NCBI GenBank assembly: GCA_035566015.1
Contig: DATMRS010000020.1
Location: 372,001-436,000, forward strand
Origin: DATMRS01 sp035566015
GTDB lineage: Bacteria > Pseudomonadota > Alphaproteobacteria > Sphingomonadales > Sphingomonadaceae
Length of the DNA: 64,000 nt
Direction of reading: 5' to 3'
Both the position numbers and the translations under genes were made by a program. The notes under the pieces were generated by a model, which made no database searches, was not told where the DNA came from, and worked only from the letters and a program-made list of their open reading frames with translations. This document shows, one piece after another, positions 1 to 8,311 of this stretch; positions within the stretch are counted from its first letter, which is position 1, and every line of letters begins with the position of its first letter.

Positions 1-346
1 GGATCGCCACTTCGCGTGCGCCGAATGCGATGAACATCCACCAGGCGCGTGCCGAAGTCCGGTGCGGACTGTCGTCATAGAGGAGGATGCGGTCGCCATT
101 ATTTACCCCCAGTGCCTCCATCCGGGCGGTGAACTGGGCCGCCGAAGGCAGCATCGCCGGCACGGGATTGGCCGCATCCTTGAGGTTCGGCAGATCGAGA
201 TAGAGCGCGCCCGTTATGTGGCCCGCTTCATACTCCGCCGCCGGATCGCGCGATGGATCGAGCGCATGATAGCTCGCGTCGAGCAGCTTGAGATCGGCCG
301 CGCCCGATTCCTTCGCCAGCCATTCGGTCGACACCAGCATGTCCAT
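1..346 (-). CDS. sseA: 3-mercaptopyruvate sulfurtransferase (rhodanese), N-terminal part
   Basis: This is the first 115 codons of a gene that runs off the left edge of the window. The reading begins MDMLVSTEWLAKESGAADLK and continues through a rhodanese fold with DASYH, a GHITGALYLD stretch and DRILLYDDSPHRTSARAWWM. These are typical of the N-terminal domain of two-domain sulfurtransferases of the SseA type, which move sulfur from 3-mercaptopyruvate or thiosulfate to an acceptor thiol. The catalytic cysteine lies in the second domain and is outside the window, so activity cannot be checked. Two in-frame ATGs (346 and 340) are possible starts; a GGGAG-like site lies upstream. The gene diverges from queF. 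Confidence 0.85.
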   Translation of the reverse strand, partial: MDMLVSTEWLAKESGAADLKLLDASYHALDPSRDPAAEYEAGHITGALYLDLPNLKDAANPVPAMLPSAAQFTARMEALGVNNGDRILLYDDSPHRTSARAWWMFIAFGAREVAI

Positions 347-445
347 GCGGCGATACTCCCGTTCACAGGCTTCGTCCCTAATCGCCCGCGCCCGCCGCGT
401 CGAGGCGTTCCCGCGGAGGCACGAATCATGTAAAGGCCCACGCCC

Positions 446-892
446 ATGAGTCTCCAGCATCTCGGCCAGCCCAGCGCGCTGCCGGCCAGCCCGGCGGAAG
501 CCACCCTCGATTATGTGCCCAATCCACGCCCAGGGCGGCCTTATCTCGTGCGCTTCACCGCGCCCGAATTCACCTCGCTCTGCCCCGTGACCGGCCAGCC
601 CGATTTCGCGCATATCGTGATCGACTATGCGCCCGCCGAGACGATCGTCGAATCGAAATCGCTGAAGCTGTTTCTCGGCGCGTTCCGCAACCATGCCGCT
701 TTCCATGAAGATTGCACCGTCGGCATCGCCGAACGGCTGGTCAGCGAGATGCAGCCGCTCTGGCTGCGGATCGGCGGCTATTGGTATCCGCGCGGCGGCA
801 TGCCGATCGACGTCTTCTGGCAATCGGGGCCGCCGCCCGAAGGGCTGTGGCTACCCGATCAGGGGGTGCCGGGCTATCGCGGACGCGGCTGA
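446..892 (+). CDS. queF: NADPH-dependent 7-cyano-7-deazaguanine reductase QueF
   Basis: QueF reduces the nitrile preQ0 to the amine preQ1 in queuosine biosynthesis, a cytoplasmic tRNA-modification pathway. The 148-residue protein matches the short, single-domain form of the family. The nucleophilic cysteine is C46 in TSLCPVTGQPDFAH, with the acid D53 just after it, and the hallmark ESKSLKLFLGAFRNH stretch follows at about residues 70-84. The C-terminal half carries the conserved WLRIGGYWYPRGG region. No other queuosine gene is adjacent and no preQ1 riboswitch is apparent in the short leader, so expression looks unlinked to the pathway here. Confidence 0.96.
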   Translation: MSLQHLGQPSALPASPAEATLDYVPNPRPGRPYLVRFTAPEFTSLCPVTGQPDFAHIVIDYAPAETIVESKSLKLFLGAFRNHAAFHEDCTVGIAERLVSEMQPLWLRIGGYWYPRGGMPIDVFWQSGPPPEGLWLPDQGVPGYRGRG

Positions 893-953
893 CATCGGGA
901 ACGGCATGCTTGTTCGGCGCGTTTTCCAGACGAGACCCATAAGGAGCCTCGAC

Positions 954-1217
954 ATGGCCGAACGACCAGAAAAGACTGAAAAGCAAGCCGAACATCCAAC
1001 TCCCAAGATCCGCACCGCGCATGATGCGAGCGACGACAATCGCCTCGCCCACGATCCGGCAAATCAGGACGCGAAGCTCGACGTCGCGCTCGATGAGACG
1101 TTCCCCACGTCCGATCCGCCTTCCAACACCCAGCCCGGCAAGGGCAAGGACCCCGCCCCCTCTTCAGGTTATGACGAGGCCGCCGAGAAAGCCCGCGCGG
1201 CAGCGAAGAAGAAATAG
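954..1217 (+). CDS. small hydrophilic protein with DETFPTSDPPS motif
   Basis: An 87-residue, highly charged protein with no signal peptide or membrane segment. The centre carries DETFPTSDPPS, close to a DETFPASDPPS-type motif that recurs in small uncharacterised alphaproteobacterial proteins; I know no function for it. The C-terminus is lysine- and alanine-rich (AAEKARAAAKKK). The start is well supported by an AAGGAG site just before the ATG. A longer upstream extension in the same frame would run into queF and is unlikely. The composition suggests an intrinsically disordered protein. Confidence 0.75.
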   Translation: MAERPEKTEKQAEHPTPKIRTAHDASDDNRLAHDPANQDAKLDVALDETFPTSDPPSNTQPGKGKDPAPSSGYDEAAEKARAAAKKK

Positions 1218-1319
1218 CCCCACCGGCCCGGAGATATCGCGAACGATCGCCCGGTTAAGGCGACCGCAAGCCTTCGGGCCACATATTCACCCTGACAATC
1301 AACAGTTCGGGGGCATGTG

Positions 1320-1871
1320 ATGGGTATCCGCGCAAGACCAGCCGACGGCGCCATGGCCTTGGCCGAGATGAAGGAATTTGCGGGATTCGCCGCGGCTACG
1401 CAGCGTTATATCCGCCGTTCGCTCGATATCGGGGTCGATCATCCCGACGCCGTCATCGCCCGTTGGGCGCGGACCGCCGCCGAAGCCGCGTCGATCGAGG
1501 TTCAGGCAAGGCTTTATGCGCGTCTTGACGTCCTGCGCGCACTTGTTCCCGACGATAGCGATATCGAGGCAGCCGAACCCTTCCTCACGCCACTGATAAC
1601 GATCACGGCCTTCGACCTGGGGCAGGGCCGGCTTCCCGACTTCCATGCCTATCGCTTCCTCTACGAACGGCTGATCGGCGCCCACGTCCGCCCCTGGCTC
1701 CCCACCGCCTTCTGCGCGGCAGCCGCCCTGCCCCACCTCCACCCCGAAAAACGCCGCCACCTCCTCCAGTCGATCAGCGAAGCGGCCGCAACAGCGATCG
1801 GCTGGTCGAACCGGGAGCCGTGCTTCTTCCCGGAATGGGTGGAGAAGGTGGAGCGTGGATTGGCAGGTTGA
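1320..1871 (+). CDS. uncharacterised helical protein
   Basis: I do not recognise the family. The 183-residue protein is predicted soluble and largely helical, without signal peptide or membrane segments. It has an alanine-rich middle part (AEAASIEVQARLYARLDVLRAL) and aromatic residues near the end (WSNREPCFFPEWVEKVERG). An ATG at 1320 is preferred over the GTG at 1317 because a GGGGG run lies six bases before it. GC-rich codon use matches the neighbours, so there is no sign of recent transfer. Confidence 0.6.
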   Translation: MGIRARPADGAMALAEMKEFAGFAAATQRYIRRSLDIGVDHPDAVIARWARTAAEAASIEVQARLYARLDVLRALVPDDSDIEAAEPFLTPLITITAFDLGQGRLPDFHAYRFLYERLIGAHVRPWLPTAFCAAAALPHLHPEKRRHLLQSISEAAATAIGWSNREPCFFPEWVEKVERGLAG

Positions 1872-2065
1872 GAAATATAGGTGACTTGGATCGAGCCGAT
1901 CACCTCAGCAGGCCCCAAGGGCAAACAGTCGTTTTCTGAGGTTACCGGCAATTAAAGGCAGCAAATGCCAAGTCTACCTGCCAATGACTCGCGACAGCGG
2001 AGCCTGGGCGCTGGAAACAAACCTGGAATTAGACCCGGATTCGTTGGAGATGCTTTTCGCATACG

Positions 2066-2091
2066 AAAAGGGCGGCTTCGCAAAGCCGCCC
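2066..2091 (-). terminator. rho-independent terminator of the small secreted protein gene
   Basis: Read on the minus strand, a GGGCGGCTT stem with complementary AAGCCGCCC closes a four-base loop and is followed by TTTT. It lies about 25 bases after the stop codon at 2119. The 1872-2118 gap holds nothing else I can support. Confidence 0.75.
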
Positions 2092-2118
2092 TCTCCTATT
2101 CCAAAGCCTTCAGCAGAA

Positions 2119-2391
2119 TTAGTTGCTGACGGGCTCGTTGTGGTCGTTGCCGCCATCGACCGCGACGGCGATGCCGACGCCGACGGCAGCAGCCGCGAGG
2201 ACGCCGAGGACGACGCCGCTCGTCGCCTTGCTCTCATCCTTGCGATCGGCGCCGATGCGCGCACCGGACTTGACCTGCGGCGCAGCATTCAGCGAAAGAC
2301 GGCTCGCAGCCGGCGCAGCCTGCGCAACAACCGGCAATGCCAGCAGCGCCAATCCCCCAACAGCGCCAATGGCCTTTTTCAGTACGCTCAT
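2119..2391 (-). CDS. small secreted or membrane-anchored protein
   Basis: A 90-residue protein starting MSVLKKAIGAVGG with a clear signal peptide ending near AQAAPA. A short polar middle (SLNAAPQVKSGARIGADRKDES) is followed by a hydrophobic, glycine/alanine/valine-rich segment (VVLGVLAAAAVGVGIAVAV) and a charged tail, GGNDHNEPVSN. Small proteins of this shape are widespread and often multicopy in sphingomonads, but I know no function. The start is chosen because an AGGGAG site lies eight bases upstream and it gives the signal peptide a proper n-region. The gene is single, with its own terminator, and a palindrome sits about 70 bases upstream. Confidence 0.75.
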   Translation of the reverse strand: MSVLKKAIGAVGGLALLALPVVAQAAPAASRLSLNAAPQVKSGARIGADRKDESKATSGVVLGVLAAAAVGVGIAVAVDGGNDHNEPVSN

Positions 2392-2457
2392 GAAACAGCT
2401 CCCTCTGTACCTCTCTGGCGGGTGTCTCGCACCGATTCGTAAATATTTCAACCCTCT

Positions 2458-2475
2458 TTGCGCTATGTTGCGCAA
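2458..2475. promoter_or_regulatory. palindrome upstream of small secreted protein gene
   Basis: TTGCGC and GCGCAA face each other across a six-base spacer (TATGTT), about 70-85 bases upstream of the start at 2391. It could be a regulator site. No promoter elements could be fixed around it with confidence. Confidence 0.3.
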
Positions 2476-2539
2476 CGGTTCCAGACACCGCCCTTTCTTT
2501 ATACGTCGAATAGACGCAAAAATGTGACAGGGTGCGTCA

Positions 2540-3577
2540 TTATTTACCGCTTGCCCGCGAATCTTGGATATCGCCTTGCGCGAGTAAGGAAGATGGCGGC
2601 ACCAGCGGTTGTCCCGTCTGCTCCTTCTTTCGGATTTCGACGATCGTGTCGGTCAACTGGCGCACGCGCGTCTTCCAGCGCGGGTGCGTCGGTTCGGAAA
2701 GGAAGCTCATATCATGCGCCTTTCCATAGCGTTCCCAGAAGCGCGGCGCCGCCTGGATGTCGAAACCGGCGCGCGCCATCAAATAGAGGCCAAGATGATC
2801 GGCCTCGATTTCAGTCTCCTTTATCCGACTGGCATTCTTGCCGAAGATACGCAGCAGCCCGCGTGAAACGCCCGCCGCATCGAGCCGCTGGCGATGGCGG
2901 AGCGCGTTGTGAGCCATTTCGTGGCCGATCACCACCGCCAGCTCGTCATCGTCGTGGGTCTGGGCAACCATTTCGGTCGTGATGGAGATCATCCGGCCGT
3001 CCGCGCCCGCGTCGCTGGTGTCCGAGGGCAGGAGCTGGACGGTCGAGGCGCAGCCGGTGTCGGGCGTTATCCGAATCGTCCGCGCCTCGCCGCCGCGTTT
3101 TAGATGGAGCGTGACCGGCCCCTTGGCCAAGGCCGCTTGCAGACGCGCTTTCGCTGCCGCCACCGGCGCATAATCGGCCGCCTTGTCGGCCGCCTCATAG
3201 CGTTCGAACGCTTCGCCGTTGACCGCCAGCAGCGTGTCCCCCGCGACCAGTCCTGCCCGATCGGCGGCGCTACCCGGCACGACGCTCTCGACGCCCGGCA
3301 GGTCGCCGAGGCCGAACACCTGCCGCGCGGCAGGGCGATAGTCGGGGCTGTACTGGCTCGCGCCATGGACGAGGATGCCGCTCAACGGCCCGGTATCGAG
3401 GCAAAGGTCCGCCCCGGCGACCGCCAGCCGATAGGTGATGCGCGCCACCCGCAGATCCTCCGCCTGCAACTGGCGCAGCCCCGCCGCCGCCTCGTCGACA
3501 CTGCCTGCGAAAGTCTGGACGGGAGCCGCCAGCGCGGCCAGCAAAAGCGCGAAACGCAACAGGAACCGGGCGATCAT
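2540..3577 (-). CDS. secreted M48-family metalloprotease with PDZ domain
   Basis: A 345-residue protein with an N-terminal signal peptide (MIARFLLRFALLLAALAAPV), so it should act in the periplasm. Residues about 95-170 form a PDZ-like domain (VVPGSAADRAGLVAGDTLLAVNG). The protease domain follows: the zinc motif HEMAH is at 219-223 and the downstream ETEIEADHLG (254-263) supplies the third zinc ligand. This arrangement suggests envelope protein quality control, similar in principle to BepA- or LoiP-like M48 enzymes, but with a PDZ module before the catalytic site. Substrates are unknown. The gene stands alone between a small secreted protein gene and the divergent wecB. Confidence 0.88.
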   Translation of the reverse strand: MIARFLLRFALLLAALAAPVQTFAGSVDEAAAGLRQLQAEDLRVARITYRLAVAGADLCLDTGPLSGILVHGASQYSPDYRPAARQVFGLGDLPGVESVVPGSAADRAGLVAGDTLLAVNGEAFERYEAADKAADYAPVAAAKARLQAALAKGPVTLHLKRGGEARTIRITPDTGCASTVQLLPSDTSDAGADGRMISITTEMVAQTHDDDELAVVIGHEMAHNALRHRQRLDAAGVSRGLLRIFGKNASRIKETEIEADHLGLYLMARAGFDIQAAPRFWERYGKAHDMSFLSEPTHPRWKTRVRQLTDTIVEIRKKEQTGQPLVPPSSLLAQGDIQDSRASGK

Positions 3578-3673
3578 CCTTCGATCATGCGCCGGGGCCG
3601 TGCTTCAATTCAAGCCGCATCGCCGCGCCGGAAATCGCTGGCTGGGGCGGAATCATGACGCTAGGCCAACGGA

Positions 3674-4873
3674 ATGGCCGGCCGCTCCCCCCATAGGCTT
3701 CTTCTCGTCTTCGGGACGCGGCCCGAAGCGATCAAGCTGCTGCCAGTGATTCGCGACCTGCGCGCGCGGCCTGGCATCACGGTGCGACTCTGCGTCACCG
3801 GCCAGCATCGCGACATGCTCGATCAGATATTGGAAGAAGAAGGCATCACCGCCGATTTCGATCTCGATCTGATGCGCCCCGGACAGACGCTCGACGCGCT
3901 CACCGCGCGCCTCCTGACCGGGATCGGCGCCGTACTGGACACGGAGAAGCCCGATCGCGTTGTCGTGCAGGGCGATACGGTGAGCGCCCTCATGGGAGCG
4001 CTCGCCGCGCATTACCGCCGTATCCCCGTCAGCCATGTCGAAGCGGGACTGCGCAGCGGCGACCTGCATAATCCCTGGCCCGAGGAGGCCAATCGGCGGA
4101 TGATCGCCACACTCGCGGACCAGCATTTCGCGCCGACCCGCGCCTCCGCCGAAGCCTTGCGGCGCGAGAATGTCGATCCCGCGACGATCCACGTCACGGG
4201 CAACACGGCGATCGACGCGCTGCTGCGGATGCGCACCCGCATTGCGGAATATCCCGGGCTGGCGAGCGGCTTGGACGATCTCGCCGAACGTTTCGCCGGC
4301 CGGCGACTGATTCTCGTCACCGCGCACCGGCGGGAGAATATCGGCGCGCCGCTCACAGCAATTGCCGGCGCCGTGGTTCGGCTGGCGGCGCGGCAGGACG
4401 TCGCCTTTGCGATTCCCGTGCACGCCAACCCGGCGGTGCGGACTACCATGGAGCGAATCGTCGGCGGCCGCGATAATGTCGCATTGCTCGCCCCACTCGA
4501 TCACCCCCATTTCGTCCGTCTGCTCGGGCTGGCCCATATCGTGCTCACCGACAGCGGCGGCGTGCAGGAGGAGGCGCCGGCGCTCGGCAAGCCCGTGCTG
4601 GTGCTGCGCGAGACGACCGAACGGCCGGAGGGCGTCGCCGCCGGCACGGCGCGGCTGATCGGGACAGAAGAGGAGCGGATCGTCGTCGAAGCTGCCCGCC
4701 TGCTCGACGACGAAGCGGCCTATGCGGCGATGGCGCGGGCGCACAATCCCTATGGCGATGGTCGGGCCGCCGCACGAATCGGTGCGATACTCGCGGAAGG
4801 ATTGATTTCCGCCACGGCACCGCAACAGAGCGGGATTAGCGCCGGATTCGAACCGGCCCTGGCGGAGGACTAG
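3674..4873 (+). CDS. wecB: UDP-N-acetylglucosamine 2-epimerase (non-hydrolysing)
   Basis: This enzyme interconverts UDP-GlcNAc and UDP-ManNAc, supplying ManNAc-type precursors for surface polysaccharides. The N-terminal FGTRPEAIKLLPVI, the VQGDTVSALMGALAA stretch, HVEAGLRSGD, TAHRRENIG and SGGVQEEAPALGKPVLVLR are family signatures in the expected order of a GT-B fold. The 399 residues are slightly more than the usual 370-380, owing to an extended tail after residue 375. Its stop codon directly abuts the galE start, so the two are probably cotranslated. Confidence 0.93.
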   Translation: MAGRSPHRLLLVFGTRPEAIKLLPVIRDLRARPGITVRLCVTGQHRDMLDQILEEEGITADFDLDLMRPGQTLDALTARLLTGIGAVLDTEKPDRVVVQGDTVSALMGALAAHYRRIPVSHVEAGLRSGDLHNPWPEEANRRMIATLADQHFAPTRASAEALRRENVDPATIHVTGNTAIDALLRMRTRIAEYPGLASGLDDLAERFAGRRLILVTAHRRENIGAPLTAIAGAVVRLAARQDVAFAIPVHANPAVRTTMERIVGGRDNVALLAPLDHPHFVRLLGLAHIVLTDSGGVQEEAPALGKPVLVLRETTERPEGVAAGTARLIGTEEERIVVEAARLLDDEAAYAAMARAHNPYGDGRAAARIGAILAEGLISATAPQQSGISAGFEPALAED

Positions 4874-5881
4874 ATGACGACAGACAGCGATCGGACAAAG
4901 GACGCCACCATCCTCGTTACCGGCGGGGCGGGCTATATCGGCAGCCATGCGGTGCTAGCCCTGCTCGACGCCGGGCGGCGCGTCGTCGTGCTCGACAATC
5001 TGGTAACCGGCTTCCGCTCGGCGGTTCCCGAGGGCGCGGCCTTTGTCGAGGGCAATGTCGGCGATCCGGCGGTCGTCGGCCGCGTGCTCGCGGAGCATAA
5101 GGTGCACGCGATCCTGCATTTCGCCGGATCGGTGGTGGTGCCCGAATCGGTGACTGATCCGCTGAAATATTATGGCAATAACACGGTCAACAGTCGCTCG
5201 CTGATCGAAAGCGCGGTCGAGGCCGGCGTCCGCCATTTCCTCTTTTCCTCGACGGCGGCGACCTACGGCATTCCCGATTCGGTGCCGATCGCGGAAGACG
5301 CGCCGACGCGGCCGATCAACCCCTACGGCATGTCGAAGCTGATGACCGAGGCGATGTTGAAGGACGTCGCCGCCGCCCATCCGATCAACTATATGGCGTT
5401 GCGCTATTTCAACGTCGCGGGCGCCGATCCGGCCGGCCGCGCGGGGCAATCGACGGCGGGGGCGACGCATCTCATCAAGGTCGCGGTCGAGGCGGCGACG
5501 GGCAAGCGCGACGCTGTTTCGATCTTCGGCGACGATTTCGCTACGCCCGACGGCACGGGCGTGCGCGATTATATCCATGTCAGCGATCTCGCCGCCGCGC
5601 ATGTCGCCGCGCTCGACGCGCTGATCGCCGAGCCCGAGCGGAGCGACATCCTCAATTGCGGCTACGGGCGCGGCTTTTCGGTGCGCGAGGTGCTCGACGC
5701 GGTCGATCGGGTGGCGGGCACGCCGATCCGGCGCATCACCGGGCCGCGCCGTCCGGGCGACCCTGATTGCCTCGTCGCTGACAATCGCCGGCTGCTGGCG
5801 CGGCTCGGCTGGCGGCCGCGCCACGACGATCTCGACGGGATCGTGCGCGACGCGCTCGCCTGGGAACGCACGCTCGGCTGA
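4874..5881 (+). CDS. galE: UDP-glucose 4-epimerase
   Basis: A 335-residue extended short-chain dehydrogenase. The NAD-binding GGAGYIGSH (17-25) and the YGMSK catalytic tyrosine-lysine pair (Y151, K155) are present, with the SST segment at 125-127. The FATPDGTGVRDYIHVSDLA region and C-terminal RRPGDPDCLVADN are typical of GalE. It interconverts UDP-glucose and UDP-galactose in the cytoplasm. The ATG follows the wecB stop with no gap. It converges with the dehydrogenase gene two bases away, so no terminator fits between them. Confidence 0.93.
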   Translation: MTTDSDRTKDATILVTGGAGYIGSHAVLALLDAGRRVVVLDNLVTGFRSAVPEGAAFVEGNVGDPAVVGRVLAEHKVHAILHFAGSVVVPESVTDPLKYYGNNTVNSRSLIESAVEAGVRHFLFSSTAATYGIPDSVPIAEDAPTRPINPYGMSKLMTEAMLKDVAAAHPINYMALRYFNVAGADPAGRAGQSTAGATHLIKVAVEAATGKRDAVSIFGDDFATPDGTGVRDYIHVSDLAAAHVAALDALIAEPERSDILNCGYGRGFSVREVLDAVDRVAGTPIRRITGPRRPGDPDCLVADNRRLLARLGWRPRHDDLDGIVRDALAWERTLG

Positions 5882-5883
5882 GG

Positions 5884-7209
5884 TCAGGCGGTCGGGTCGG
5901 GCAGATTGCCGCGTCCGACGCCGACATAGACCAGCCCCGCGCGCGCCACCTCCTCCGGCGGATAGACGTTGCGCAGATCGACGAGCACCGGCTGGCGGAG
6001 CAGCCCCGCCATGCGCTTGAGATCGAGCGCGCGGAACTCGTCCCATTCGGTGACGATCACCAGCGCGTCGGCGCCCTCGGCCGCCGCATACGGCCCCTCG
6101 GCGAAGGCTACGCCGGCGAGCAGCGGCCGCGCCTGTTCATGCCCCTCGGGATCATAAGCGCGCACGCTCGCCCCGCCATCCTCCAGCGCGCGGACGATGC
6201 TGAGCGAGGGGGCGTCGCGCATGTCGTCGGTATTCGGCTTGAAGGTGAGGCCCAGCAGCGCGACCGTCTTGCCGCGCACGTCGCCGCCCATCGCCTTGAT
6301 GACCTTGCGGCCCATCGCGCGCTTGCGGATGTCGTTCACCTGCGCCGTCGCCTCGACGATGCGCAAGGGCGTCTGGAAATCCTCCGCGGTCTTGAGTAGC
6401 GCCAGCGTGTCCTTGGGGAAGCAGGAGCCGCCATAGCCGGGGCCGGCATGGAGGAACTTGGAGCCGATGCGATTGTCGAGGCCGATGCCGCGCGCCACGT
6501 CCTTCACATCGGCGCCCACCTGCTCGCAGAGGTCGGCGATCTCGTTGATGAAGGTGATCTTGGTCGCCAGGAAGGCATTGGCGGCATATTTGATGAGTTC
6601 GGACGTGCGCCGGCCGGTGAACAGGATCGGCGCCTGGTTGAGATAGAGCGGCCGATAAACCTCGCGCATCACCGCGCGCGCTTCCTCATCATCGCTGCCG
6701 ATGACGATCCGGTCGGGCCGTTTGAAATCCTCGATCGCCGCGCCCTCGCGCAGGAATTCGGGGTTGGAGACGACCCAGGCGGTCGCCTCGGGCGCGGTTT
6801 CGCGGATCAGCCGCTCCACCTCGTCGCCGGTGCCCACCGGCACGGTCGATTTGGTGACGACGACCACGGGTTTCCGGATCGCGCCTGCGATCTCGCGCGT
6901 CGCGGCATAGACGTAGGACAGATCGGCATGGCCGTCGCCGCGCCGCGAGGGCGTGCCCACCGCGATGAACACGGCGTCGGCATCGCCCACCGCGCTCGCC
7001 AGATCGGTGGTGAAGGACAGCCGCCCCGCGCGGACATTGCCCGCCACCAACTCGGCAAGACCGGGCTCGTAGATCGGCATGATGCCCTTGTCCAAGGACG
7101 CGATCTTCGCCGCGTCCTTGTCGACGCAGATGACCTCATGACCGAAATCGGAGAAACATGCGCCTGACACGAGCCCGACATATCCCGTGCCGATCATCGC
7201 TATACGCAT
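5884..7209 (-). CDS. ugd: UDP-glucose 6-dehydrogenase
   Basis: A 441-residue member of the UDP-glucose/GDP-mannose dehydrogenase family. It has the Rossmann motif GTGYVG (7-12), K207 in IKYAANAF, and the catalytic cysteine C263 in GYGGSCFPKD. NPEFLREGAA (149-158) is the usual substrate-binding segment. The family most often oxidises UDP-glucose to UDP-glucuronate; the adjacent glucuronate epimerase supports this over GDP-mannose oxidation. The start MRIAMIGTGYVG was chosen because it places the nucleotide fold at the N-terminus; the frame stays open further upstream. A sigma70-like promoter is visible at 7238-7265. Confidence 0.92.
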   Translation of the reverse strand: MRIAMIGTGYVGLVSGACFSDFGHEVICVDKDAAKIASLDKGIMPIYEPGLAELVAGNVRAGRLSFTTDLASAVGDADAVFIAVGTPSRRGDGHADLSYVYAATREIAGAIRKPVVVVTKSTVPVGTGDEVERLIRETAPEATAWVVSNPEFLREGAAIEDFKRPDRIVIGSDDEEARAVMREVYRPLYLNQAPILFTGRRTSELIKYAANAFLATKITFINEIADLCEQVGADVKDVARGIGLDNRIGSKFLHAGPGYGGSCFPKDTLALLKTAEDFQTPLRIVEATAQVNDIRKRAMGRKVIKAMGGDVRGKTVALLGLTFKPNTDDMRDAPSLSIVRALEDGGASVRAYDPEGHEQARPLLAGVAFAEGPYAAAEGADALVIVTEWDEFRALDLKRMAGLLRQPVLVDLRNVYPPEEVARAGLVYVGVGRGNLPDPTA

Positions 7210-7237
7210 GTTCGCTCCATCATTGCGGTGGTGATGC

Positions 7238-7265
7238 CGTATAGCCGAACGGTGCGGCATCGCAA
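7238..7265 (-). promoter_or_regulatory. candidate sigma70 promoter for ugd
   Basis: On the minus strand TTGCGA (7265-7260) and TATACG (7243-7238) are separated by 16 bases, putting transcription start near 7231, about 20 bases before the ugd start codon. This is a sequence match only. Confidence 0.45.
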
Positions 7266-7316
7266 CGCGGCTTGCCGATTGCGCGAGGCCACTCGTCCGC
7301 GATAAGGCAGCCGGCC

Positions 7317-8309
7317 ATGACGACCTTGATCACCGGAGCGGCCGGCTTCATCGGTTTCCACCTCGCGCGCAGGCTGGTCGCGCGGGGCGACAGCGTCATC
7401 GGCATCGACAGCCTGAACGATTATTATGACGTTCGCCTGAAACGCGACCGGCTGGCGGCGGTGGGTAGCGATCGCTTCACCTTCCTGCCAGTCGATTTCG
7501 CGGATCATGCGGCGCTGGAGCGGGCGCTGGATGGCCATGCCTTCGACCGGATCGTGCATCTGGGCGCGCAGCCGGGGGTGCGCTACTCGATCGAAAATCC
7601 GCGCGCTTATGCTCAGTCGAACCTGTTCGGCCATCTGAACATGCTGGAGGTGGCGCGCCACCGCGGCGTCGCCCATTTCGTCTACGCCTCCTCTTCCTCG
7701 GTCTATGGCGGCAATGACAGCCTGCCTTTCCGCGTCGAGGATCGCGTCGATCAACCGCTGTCGCTCTATGCCGCCACCAAGAAAGCGGACGAACTGATGA
7801 GCGAAACCTACGCCCATCTTTATCGGCTGCCCGCGACGGGCCTGCGCTTCTTCACCGTTTACGGCCCATGGGGGCGGCCCGACATGGCGGTGTGGCTGTT
7901 CACCAAAGCGATTCTGGCGGGCGAGCCGATCACCGTGTTCAACGACGGCGACATGCGCCGCGACTTCACCTTCATCGACGACATCATTTCGGGCGTCATC
8001 GCCGCGCACGACAATCCCCCGCCCGACGACGGGCAACGCAAGACGGGCGGCAGCCTCTCGCCGCATCGGCTCTACAATATCGGCAACAATCGCGCCGAGG
8101 AACTGGGCAAGCTGATCGCGCTGATCGAGGAGGCGTGCGGCCGCAAGGCGATCCGCATCAACAAGCCGATGCAGCCCGGCGATGCCCCCGCCACCTATGC
8201 CGACATCAGCGCGACGCAGCGTGACCTCGGCTTCGCGCCCACCACGCCGATCGAGGTCGGCATCCCCCGCTTCGTCGAATGGTACAAGGCCTATCGGGCC
8301 GGGCGCTGA
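7317..8309 (+). CDS. NAD-dependent epimerase, probable UDP-glucuronate 4-epimerase
   Basis: A 330-residue extended short-chain dehydrogenase. The NAD motif GAAGFIGFH begins at residue 7 and the catalytic pair is in YAATKKADE. The stretches GVRYSIENPRAYAQSNLFGH and TVYGPWGRPDMA are typical of UDP-glucuronate 4-epimerases of the LspL/Cap1J type, which make UDP-galacturonate. The neighbouring divergent ugd would supply its substrate. The start MTTLITG is chosen over an upstream extension because it puts the nucleotide-binding fold at the N-terminus. It ends two bases from the convergent efflux lipoprotein gene. Confidence 0.85.
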   Translation: MTTLITGAAGFIGFHLARRLVARGDSVIGIDSLNDYYDVRLKRDRLAAVGSDRFTFLPVDFADHAALERALDGHAFDRIVHLGAQPGVRYSIENPRAYAQSNLFGHLNMLEVARHRGVAHFVYASSSSVYGGNDSLPFRVEDRVDQPLSLYAATKKADELMSETYAHLYRLPATGLRFFTVYGPWGRPDMAVWLFTKAILAGEPITVFNDGDMRRDFTFIDDIISGVIAAHDNPPPDDGQRKTGGSLSPHRLYNIGNNRAEELGKLIALIEEACGRKAIRINKPMQPGDAPATYADISATQRDLGFAPTTPIEVGIPRFVEWYKAYRAGR

Positions 8310-8311
8310 AG

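Noticed and set aside
1984..2442. A 152-codon plus-strand frame over the small secreted protein gene
   Set aside because: It runs through a terminator hairpin and is antisense to a gene with good signal peptide and ribosome site.
7210..7260. N-terminal extension of the UDP-glucose dehydrogenase by 17 residues
   Set aside because: It would cover the promoter elements and displace the Rossmann motif from the N-terminus.
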